Below, in pieces: positions 56,514-64,000 of a DNA stretch of 64,000 nt (position 1 is its first letter; each line of letters starts with the position of its first letter). Position numbers and translations under genes: made by a program. A model generated the notes under the pieces. That model did not search any database and was not told the DNA's origin. It was given only the letters and a program-made list of their open reading frames with translations. Source of the DNA: Ananas comosus (lineage: Eukaryota > Streptophyta > Magnoliopsida > Poales > Bromeliaceae); assembly GCF_001540865.1 (NCBI RefSeq), contig NC_033641.1, positions 6,778,128 to 6,842,127 of the forward strand, written 5' to 3'.

Positions 56514-57989
56514 TCAGCCTACCGGCCGACCTTCTATTAAAGCTTTTATAAAGAGAGGTCTTATGAACCTCGTCTGCATGGCCGATGGTTTCTCAAAAAC
56601 CACTGCATCGGCCTGTCGAACATCCTCTAGTTGCAATTGGGCTACTGTAAGCCCATCTTCCTCTTCTTCTCTGAATTCCTCGTACTCAACAAACTCTGCT
56701 TTGAAGGATTGAGGCAGAGCATACACCATATTCACCTCGGCTGGTGATTCATCAGCCGACTTTTCCTTGATTCTCTGTTTCTTCTCTTCTGACTCCTTGG
56801 CCATTTCGGCTGAAGAATCACTCTCCATGCGAACCTCCCTCTCTTTAGGAGGCCATCTTTCTCTCTTAATCATCGTCTCGAGGGAAGCTATTTTATCTTC
56901 TAACTCTCTCCTGGTCATTTTCTCTTCCGACTCGGCCTCGGTTGGCTGTTCCACTCTCGACTTTAACTGGAGGGCGGGCGTTGAGCCGCCTGCCTCATGG
57001 TCAACGCCCACCTCATGGTCATTTCTCATTGGACGAAAAGGGTGTGACCGCTCATCAGGGCGTCTCCACACATTGAGCCTCATCCCTTTCGCCTCTTCAT
57101 AATTTTGTCTTGTCTCGGCTTGCATCCTCTGTTGCCGACGCTTTTGAATTTTTGTTAACATCGGCCAATGCCACCTAGCCGATGGTTTGACTTCAACCTC
57201 GTGCCATTCATCTACTAGCACATTCGCTGGTACTTTTACCGTTCTTAAATGATTTTTCAGAATTTCTCTTCTTTCCCATGGTCTCGGCCAAGACTGAATG
57301 CCGAGTTCGTTGACTAACCTCCGACCGAGGAATTCTATGTCTCCCTCGGTCATTCCTTCGAATTTCGGTTCTAGTCTCGGCCTGGCTTGCTGTTGCCAGT
57401 GTGGCCGATACCCAGGGAACCTTTGCTTGGAGCCGAATGGTCTATCCTGGTAGTCCCATCGGCCATGACATTCTCCACGCCTGTTGTTGTAGTAATCATG
57501 CAGAATCTTCTGCATCAGCATATCTTTCTTGCGTTGAACCGAATCTACTTCCAGTTCAGTGTCATTAGAGGCTGCGTCCAAGCCTTCTTCTTGTTGGTCT
57601 TCACCATCAGGAATGTCATCCCAATCCTCGGGGAACGCCATCAACTCATTCCATTCGTTTTCCCTTTTCTTGGCATTCACGATGGCTTCCCTGTCTTTCT
57701 TCGTCATTTCAGTCTTGCACCTGATGCAAAGCCGAAGATGCTTTTTGGCATGGGCCACGTTGTCAGCGGTCTCCTTGTCCATAACCTCTTTTCCTTTAAC
57801 ATTCACCATATTAACCTGAAATAAAAACGAACTTCTGTTAATTTCTTTACTTTCGTTTTCCTCGTAGGCTAATATGAGCCGACCCTCGTCTATTTCTTCT
57901 TGGATCTGCCTTTTCGTAGTCGCTTTTCCTTTCCTTTTCATGTTCACGGCGTTGACCTGTGATGGAAAAGGATTCTTATCAATTTCCAT
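56514..57989 (-). pseudogene. Gypsy gag-protease spacer region
   Basis: 491 codons in frame with gag, after the stop at 58,098. Highly charged (E/K/R-rich). Carries E-F-L-G-R-R-L-V-N-E-L-G and the W-P-M-L-T-K-I-Q-K-R-R-Q-R-R-M block, known wording of Tat-type polyproteins. Ends at TGA (56,514-56,516) where tryptophan is expected. Confidence 0.8.
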
Positions 57990-58097
57990 ATCTCTATTTT
58001 CTTGGTCGGCAAAGATCAGCCGACCATCATTTATCTCTTTTTGAATTTGCCTCTTAAAGGCAGTACATTCACTAGTTTTATGGCTCCATGAATGATG

Positions 58098-59717
58098 TCA
58101 TTTGCAGTATTTTCTGCATTTCAGCTCTCCCACAGGAGGTATAGTTTGACCCTCTTGTAGTTTAATTCGTCCGTCCCTTAGCAACCGATCAAAAATCAAG
58201 TCGGTTCTTGCTATATCAAATGAATAATTAAAAGCAGATATATGTGCTTTCGCCTCTCTTGACTTGGCAGGTTTTAATAAAGCACATTTATATGGTTGAT
58301 TATTTCTCACCATCTCTGCTGCGCAAATTTCGACTTCATCAGCCGAATCCTCATTTTCTTCAGACGAATTCGGCTCTTCATGAGCCGAAGACTCTTCAAG
58401 GAAAGAGATATTTTTCTCCTTTCCTTTATTCCAATCTTTATTTCGGCTCCATCTAGGCCGATCTTCATTGTTCCCTTTTTGAAATTGCTCGTATTGAGCA
58501 ACTCGAACTCCCAAATCGAAAAAATTTAAAAAGAACTTATCTTCAAAGTGATCTTTAATCTTAAAGTGCATGCCGTTGAATGCCATTTTGGCAAATTCCG
58601 ATTCCGGCATTCTTACGAAACATCGGCTTCGAGCCGACTTGAATCGGTTTAAATATTCATCAACCGATTCCCCTGTTCTCTGTCTAAATTGAGCCAAATC
58701 CGCAACTGACAACTCTAGCTCAGTTCTATAAAATTGTTCATGAAATTTACCCTCCAATTCGTCCCAATCTCGGACGGAATTAGCGGGTAGACTTGTATAC
58801 CAAGTGAAAGCCGTCTTGGTTAATGAAGTGTTAAATAATCTTAGCTTCAAAAATGGGTCTGCCACTGCTTCACGGCATTGAGCTATAAACCGTGCGACAT
58901 GTTCGACCGCATTTTCGGTCTCGTCGCCAGAAAACTTGTTAAATTTCGGCATCTTCCAATTTGCCGGATATGGATATTTTACATCTATATTAGCAGGATA
59001 TGGTGATCTGAATACTGGCCGCATTGCCAGCCTTGCGCCTACTCCGAAAGTTTTTCGGATGGCCTCCTCTATTTGCGCATATATCTCATTATTAATTCCT
59101 TGGAAAGGAACCTGCGCTGGTACCGGGTTCGGTGGTTGTTGCGCACCGAGATTTTGTACTAAGGGATTAATCCCTTGTACATTCAAAGCTTGCCCCCTAG
59201 CCCCCACGTTTTGGGGCTGGAAGGCTACAACTGGAGGGGGTGGAGGTAACCCCCAAGCCACTTCCGGCTGCTGACCGGCGTTACCAACAACCGGTCTATA
59301 AGCCGCTTGATACTGTGCCCCCTGGTATTGGGGCTGACCAACTACCGGTGTTACTGGATTTTGTAACACCGGTGTCATCACAGGCACTTGCAGGCCTGCT
59401 GTCAGCTGTTCGTTTCGAGTTAACAATTGCCCTATTCGGGCAATGTTCTCATTAGAGGCCGTAATCGCGGCCAAGACGGCATCCAGCCGTGCAGTGCTTG
59501 CATGATTATTTTGGTCCAAAGTTTGTAGGACCCGAGTCATTCGGCCAAGCGCTTGGGTCAAACTAGGCTCCTGTTGGCCAGATTGACCACTGGTCTCACC
59601 CTCAGCGGGTAGGACTACTTGGCGTTCAATCACATTTTCTAAGTTGCTGGGTTGTTCACTCCCAGAATTTCTGAGAATAGCCCTATTACGGAGATTCATG
59701 GCGTTATCATCAGCCAT
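58098..59717 (-). pseudogene. Gypsy gag (capsid), Tat type
   Basis: 539 codons from ATG at 59,717. Heptad-like N-terminal stretch (about 50-110), a Pro/Gln/Val-rich linker (about 110-215), then the retrotransposon gag fold at about 265-400 (F-T-W-Y-T-S-L-P-A-N-S, F-H-E-Q-F-Y, A-D-L-A-Q-F-R-Q-R-T-G-E-S). It ends C-R-K-Y-C-K and TGA (58,098-58,100) where relatives read on with tryptophan, so gag and pol were one frame. The ORF itself is intact and could make a capsid-like protein if transcribed. Confidence 0.92.
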
Positions 59718-59753
59718 GCTTTATATAAAATGCAAATTTACCCCAAAAGATGG

Positions 59754-59771
59754 GTCCCACCGGGCGTGCCA
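59754..59771 (-). promoter_or_regulatory. Gypsy primer-binding site
   Basis: On minus TGGCACGCCCGGTGGGAC, six bases inside the end of the 5' LTR. This form is common in Tat elements. The exact primer tRNA is not assigned here. Confidence 0.75.
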
Positions 59772-59777
59772 AAAAAT

Positions 59778-60529
59778 TGTTGGCGGCCGAAAGTCCCGAC
59801 CCTTGACCCGGTCAAGAATCTTCCTCGGGAAGAGCGTCGGGATGATGAGCAGCCGCGGATGGTGACCCTCGAAGTTTGCGCCCACGACGGATCAAGCGAT
59901 TCGGCCGATGAGGGATCGAAATCGGCCGGGTTCGAAGACCTTCACAGTAAATTCGCTTCGGCGGGATGAGCCGAATGAGGAAGGGGAAGTCCAGAATTCG
60001 ACTGAGGGATGAGCCGAATGACTAAACAACTCGAGATCTGATCGGCAAGAAGAGCCGAAAATGACTTTCTATTGAATAGAACAGGGGAGTGATGCCCGTA
60101 GGGCAGACAGACTCCGAGTACAAGAACAGGGGAGTGATGCCCGTAGGGCAGACAAACTCCGAGTATGCTAAGTTACAAGAACTACTCCTATGAAAAAGCG
60201 GTAAATGCAGGAAAGAAAGACGCAAGAAAATAAAAGTGGTCTTTTGGGCGCAGGGGCGAAGACCCTTTTTTCAGGGTGCTGTATCCCTATTTATAAAGTT
60301 GCCCTTGCGTTCAGTTATTGTCACTGCACGATCGGCCACTATATCCGGATTTGGAGGACCACCTTCGGCCGATTGGAACTGCTCATAACCGCTTGCGGTT
60401 GTTACAACTTTTTGAACAGACGCGGCTCATATCTTCCGGTGCGTCTTATATGCTCCCGGTCCACCGTTTTGACCTGGATCACGGATGTAGTCTCGGCTTG
60501 CCGGCTATCCGCGCCGAATTAGCCCAACA
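59778..60529 (-). repeat. Gypsy 5' LTR (only LTR left)
   Basis: 752 bp, TGTTGGCGG...CCCAACA in +. Contains a 45-bp tandem duplication (60,078-60,122 and 60,123-60,167, GAACAGGGGAGTGATGCCCG). The 5 bases after it are CGAGG. No matching LTR or CGAGG at the other end. Confidence 0.88.
60288..60295 (-). promoter_or_regulatory. TATA box of the gypsy 5' LTR
   Basis: TATAAATA on minus in a GC-balanced context, about 235 bp from the upstream LTR end. Transcription would start about 30 bp lower in + coordinates. Likely the gag-pol promoter. Confidence 0.6.
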
Positions 60530-61183
60530 CGAGGCTTAATTTGAGTCGCGGCTAGCGATGTCAACGGGTCGGGATTAAAATCCGTACCCGGACCCGAACC
60601 CAGCGGGTTTTAAAAATCCATATCCATATCCGTACCCGACCAAAAACCCGAAACCCGAACCCGGACCCGGACCCGGCCGGTTTTAAAAATCCATACCGTT
60701 AAATGAAGATCTAAGGGATAAAAATTATTAAATATTTTATATACTATATAAATAAATAAAAATAAAGTATGTATATATATAATTTATTCGGATTCGGGTT
60801 CGGGTTCGGGTCGGTTTCGGGTTCGAGTCGGGTAAATACAAAATTCATACCCGTATCCATATCCGTCGGGTTTTTATTTTCTATACCCATAACCAAATCC
60901 ATAACCATTTAGCTTGGATAAACCCGCCCCGTTCGGGTTCGGGTTCAGGTAATATTTCGGGTATCCATACCCATTGACATCCCTAGTCGCGGCGTCATTA
61001 ACTTGGCCGTAGCGTGTATATATAATACATGTCTCCTAACTAGAGTCTAATCCTAATTCAATTAGAATTACACTCCTAATTATAATCCATATATACCAAA
61101 GTAAATCTAAATTATATATAATCCCAATTAGATTAGGATTTAACTCTAATTTAGATAACTACAAATTTAAACCAAATATAACA
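60530..61183 (-). repeat. Copia-2 5' LTR stub, split by the MITE
   Basis: 60,530-60,552 (AGGCTTAATTTGAGTCGCGG) and 60,994-61,183 align to the last part of the Copia LTR. The rest is lost at the gypsy junction. Confidence 0.85.
60553..60985. mobile_element. hAT-type MITE, 8-bp TSD GTCGCGGC
   Basis: 433 bp. Termini TAGCGATGTCAA and, inverted, TAGGGATGTCAA. GTCGCGGC is duplicated at 60,545-60,552 and 60,986-60,993. TAG-GGATG ends and 8-bp duplications are hAT hallmarks. The interior is rich in GGGTTCGGGT/ACCCGAACCC palindromic words. Excising it restores the copia LTR word AGTCGCGGCGTCATTAAC seen in Copia-1. Confidence 0.93.
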
Positions 61184-61449
61184 AACACCATTGAAAAGCC
61201 TCAATTTACACCATGAAAATTTCAGTCCTCACAATAACGCAGTAGCTAAGTCCTGCTTTCCTTGAATTTATCCTGATACCTTTCCACTTAACTATCTGTT
61301 TCAATTTGCTGAATTCCCTTGTTGAATACCTTTCTCCCATTCGTGTGAATCTTTTGCAAACAGCTTCAGTGAAATCACTCCAAGTAACTCTTTGCCTATT
61401 AATGTAATAGCTCTGCTTCTAGGTTCTGGCTCTAGCAATCAAATGCATT

Positions 61450-62012
61450 GTTGCAATTCCCAGACACTATTGTTGAAGAATTTGGTAAACTTCGAAGTAC
61501 TCTTCACAGTTCTCAACCCAGCTCCTAGGTTCATCCCCATTAAAATATGGAAAGGAATACGATGGTGGCCAGTAGTTCTTGCACTCCATCTGCTACCCTT
61601 ACCCTGGTGCCTCCTTCTCAATATTTGAATCAGGAGATGGCAGTATTCCGTTCCCACTATTATCTCTTGTATCCATAGGACCAATGCTGCTCCCTGTTCT
61701 ATTATTATGGTTCCTATATACATTAGGGGTGCTAATATTTTGGGTTACAACCTATGTAATGAGGTTTGATTGGACAGCAACTTCAACAGTTCCTCATGCC
61801 TACTAGTACTATCCTTGATCATCAATTCATGCCTTTCTGATCATCTTTGTTTGCAACATCTCATAATGCTTTTGCTCCAGCTCCTTAATCTCATTCATCT
61901 GACTGGATAGCTCCCTCAACTTGCCCTGGTACTCAGTGGTGAGTTTATGCACCTTTCCCTCTAAAGTTGCAAGATGCTCACTTAGGTCCCTCAATCAGGT
62001 ACCTTCGGCCAT
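61450..62012 (-). pseudogene. Decayed Ty3/gypsy (chromovirus-like) gag start
   Basis: ATG at 62,012 (M-A-E-G-T, then a stop, in minus). A coiled-coil-like run follows: L-E-G-K-V-H-K-L-T-T-E-Y-Q-G-K and S-S-Q-M-N-E-I-K-E-L-E-Q-K. Further on comes the gag signature F-P-Y-F-N-G-D-E-P-R-S-W-V with E-E-Y-F-E-V-Y near 61,490-61,560. Several stops and frame changes. A TTGGATCGGAGCC primer-site relic (62,136-62,148) lies just upstream, so this is the 5' end of a separate element whose LTR would start at 62,150. Confidence 0.65.
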
Positions 62013-62149
62013 CTTATTGCTTTCGGGTGTGAATTTAAATCAGTTTTGGCTCATTTTCCCAATCTTTGTTCACCTCTACTGAAGCTCCCAAACCTATTCT
62101 TCCTAACACTCTCTCTCTTTGTTTTCTAATTGTAAGGCTCCGATCCAAT

Positions 62150-62900
62150 TGACAGAGCTTCCCCACACTGACAGCAATTACTCCTATTTCACAGTACACT
62201 TGGAATTAATAGGATATGTAATGTTCCATGTTACTGATGATCCCGATTTGATGATGTCTATGATGATCAGCTCCTCACTCACCCCTCCCTAGGATCGGAA
62301 CTGCTCTACTACTACTCGTAACACTCGGATCGGAGATGCACCCGGTGTTAGAGTTTACCCTCGGCGCTCGGATGGTATCGATGAGGGTTCCCTCAGGCCT
62401 CAGCAAAAACCTGGGTCAAAGCTAGCTGCAACACACAATGATGAAATGTAGCTGCGTGTGATGGCGACAATGATGACCGAGGACCCTGGCACCACCAGCA
62501 GGCTTAGATCACACCATCACCATTGTTGAAGGTGGATCTGTGACTAGAGCGTCTCATGGCAATAGGGATTGGAGGAGACATGGGAACGAGAAAAGAAAAG
62601 GGGAGGGGAAGAGAGAGAGCTTGGAAAGTTATAATTCTGTTATGATATCCAAAATAGTTAGAACTGAAGCAATTTATAATCCTCGAACCGACTGCCCAAA
62701 GGACTCCGCCTTGTTTTCTCCGCCAACCACCACTACATCCCTATACACGTCTTCTTCACCTCCCCCGTGCCCTCCAGAGTACCCGGCACGCGTGGGATAG
62801 CGGATCGTCGACCTTTTGCAAGATAAGTGGACCCTCTTCTCTTGTGTAAACCTCAGTATTCCTATATCTATTCTACTCCATTTAAGCCTGCTCACGTACT
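62150..62900 (-). repeat. Possible 5' LTR of the decayed gypsy element
   Basis: Starts TGACAGAGCTTCC right after the primer-site relic. The other end is not identifiable. GC-mixed with a GA-rich run (about 62,585-62,620). No gene seen. Confidence 0.3.
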
Positions 62901-63039
62901 AAAACCTTTTTTTTATTACAGATATTACATCTTCAGCACCACCAGTACGAAGATTAATGCAATCAGAGCACTAGTTTTTTCATACCAGCAGTTGAAGTCT
63001 CCATTTGAGACCTAATCATTTTACATGAATTGACCTAAT

Positions 63040-63225
63040 ATTTTTAGAAGCACCAACCCATTGGTGTTTCTAAATTTTTAACCCTTGGATTTACTCCTTC
63101 ATTACTAATAGCTCTTGAATCAAATACTATTCCACCTACCACCATCATCTCAACTCTACATTTCTCCATCCACGACTAAAAATTCAAAAGCACCACTCCC
63201 TTGGTACTTTTAAGAGTAGTATTCT
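63040..63225. mobile_element. Small MITE with palindromic ends
   Basis: The left end AGAAGCACCAACCCATTGGT and right end AAAAGCACCACTCCCTTGGT each form a hairpin with adjacent GGTGTTTCT or GGTACTTTT. About 185 bp between. Same design as the 48.2 kb fold-back element, different sequence. Confidence 0.5.
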
Positions 63226-64000
63226 AGCTCAACTCCATTTAACATCTGCTTTTACATTTATCTCCTTTCAAGACCCAATCATTGCACATCTGCATGTACA
63301 CCTAGATCGACCCTGCTACTTACTCTTTTACATTAGCCGCTCTCACCCTGGCCCTAGTACAATTTATAAAAAGATTTGCATGGAAAGAAAAAATATATAT
63401 ATAAATATTAAGAACAAAAAAATTTCCAAGCTAGAGCTTTCTTAGAGTAACCAACATATTGCAGACTCTAAAAGAGCTTCACTGTAAAGGAAAACTATTG
63501 TAAATTTCTAACAGAGCATTATTACCAGACAGGAAAACTATCGCAGATTCCAATGGGACTTTTTAAACAGTAGGGCACAACAAGCCATTAGACTCATTAA
63601 TATGTCACATCAGAGTCCTAACAGTGATTTTGCAGCAAGAATTAAAGAAATAGGAGCCCATCATGTTTTCGCCCCTGCGAGCTTTCTCCGTTTTGAGCTC
63701 ACAAAAAACTTATTTGCCCTACAACTTTCCAAATGACACTCGCAAAATGCTTGCTCTATTAAAGACCTCTGTTCCAAACATTCTTCAGCTTCCCCGGAAG
63801 GTCAATAGTAAAGCATTACCATCTAAATTGCTCAAACATTCATGCATGAAGAATATGTTAAACAGAGGACACCCGAGCCGTAAAAAACTAAAGCGAAATA
63901 GTGTCCTAAAATCAATATTTCTATGATTATCGGCATCAGACGAAAGCCGTGCATGATCAAAATAAGTTCTAACAAGTTGCTTGAACACAAACATCAGGAA
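63226..64000. other. Window end, no gene identified
   Basis: AT-rich. An 87-codon plus ORF (63,663-63,926) and a 69-codon minus ORF overlap and resemble nothing I know. An unidentified exon near the edge cannot be excluded. Confidence 0.35.

Larger units (their letters stand above)
51795..60529 (-). mobile_element. Tat-lineage Ty3/gypsy retrotransposon, 3' LTR missing
   Basis: Order on minus: 5' LTR (59,778-60,529), primer site, gag (58,098-59,717), protease (about 56,375-56,513 and on), RT with two RNase H domains (53,386-55,665), integrase (52,540-53,450), then an antisense ORF (52,203-52,607). A second, plant-type RNase H after the first and an antisense extra ORF mark the Tat group (family knowledge). 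No 3' LTR is present: at 51,794/51,795 the element abuts inverted copia sequence. Dead by several stops and active-site changes. Confidence 0.93.
45689..61183 (-). mobile_element. Copia-2: nested, rearranged copia element, TSD AATAC/AACAC
   Basis: The outer ends are the two termini of the Copia-1 LTR family: TGTTAAAATCG at 45,689 and AAATATAACA ending 61,183. Flanking 5-mers AATAC (45,684-45,688) and AACAC (61,184-61,188) differ by one transition. Within these bounds lie a solo LTR (46,288-49,323), an inverted pol segment (50,491-51,794), a gypsy element (51,795-60,529) and a hAT MITE (60,553-60,985). gag, protease and most of the 5' LTR are gone. Confidence 0.8.

Noticed and set aside
63663..63926. 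87-codon plus ORF at the window end
   Set aside because: Lys/Leu/Ser-rich, no recognisable family, no splice or promoter context. Kept only as a note.

Overview
This window is nuclear DNA from a flowering plant, probably a monocot (inferred, low certainty, from the very GC-rich, CpG-rich leader blocks at about 32.1-32.8, 38.4-38.8 and 44.3-44.9 kb). No rRNA or tRNA gene and nothing bacterial or organellar was recognised. There is one 100-N assembly gap at 27,912-28,011. Host genes are confined to the first 18.5 kb. The rest is a deep nest of transposable elements, many of which can be bounded to the base by their target-site duplications (TSDs).

1-10.1 kb: exons of a plant CCCH zinc-finger gene on + (799-858, 9,448-9,565, 9,845 to about 10,107). 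The 8.6 kb intron holds an antisense miniature LTR element (TRIM, 2,176-2,722, TSD CTATT) and a complete but dead Ty1/copia element (Copia-1, 3,082-8,546, antisense, TSD CTAAT). From about 7.2 to 12.5 kb the sequence is full of single-base indels, in exons and LTRs alike, which suggests poorly polished assembly.

10.1-18.4 kb: a five-LTR TRIM concatemer (11,204-12,513, TSD GCACG), then four in-phase 3' exons (14,479-18,401) of a kelch-repeat protein of the KLHDC4 type with a DUF4110 tail. The last exon carries a 63-bp coding minisatellite. One intron holds a TRIM (14,691-15,964) with a MITE nested in it; the next holds a 76-bp-arm inverted repeat.

18.4-31 kb: intergenic MITEs, a TRIM (20,036-20,467), a tandem array of a roughly 165-bp unit (22.66-23.47 kb), and a 3.6 kb solo LTR (23,501-27,073, TSD ATCAT) that contains another TRIM (24,882-25,417, TSD CAAAT).

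31-45.7 kb: fragments of the same long-LTR superfamily in both orientations. One is interrupted by a non-autonomous CACTA transposon (34,186-39,230, TSD TGT) with GGCGACA/TGTCGCC subterminal repeats.

45.7-61.2 kb: a second copia element (Copia-2). Its 3' LTR contains a 3.0 kb solo LTR (46,288-49,323, TSD AATCC), its pol is internally inverted, its 5' half is replaced by a Tat-lineage Ty3/gypsy element (51,795-60,529) with dual RNase H and an antisense plant-mobile-domain ORF, and its 5' LTR stub holds a hAT-type MITE (60,553-60,985, 8-bp TSD). 61.2-64 kb: a decayed gypsy gag with a primer-binding site, and a small palindromic MITE.

Most pol-inactivating changes in Copia-1 and the gypsy element are C-to-T or G-to-A transitions, including GAT to AAT at the second aspartate of the RT YxDD box in both. 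This fits decay of methylated, silenced elements.
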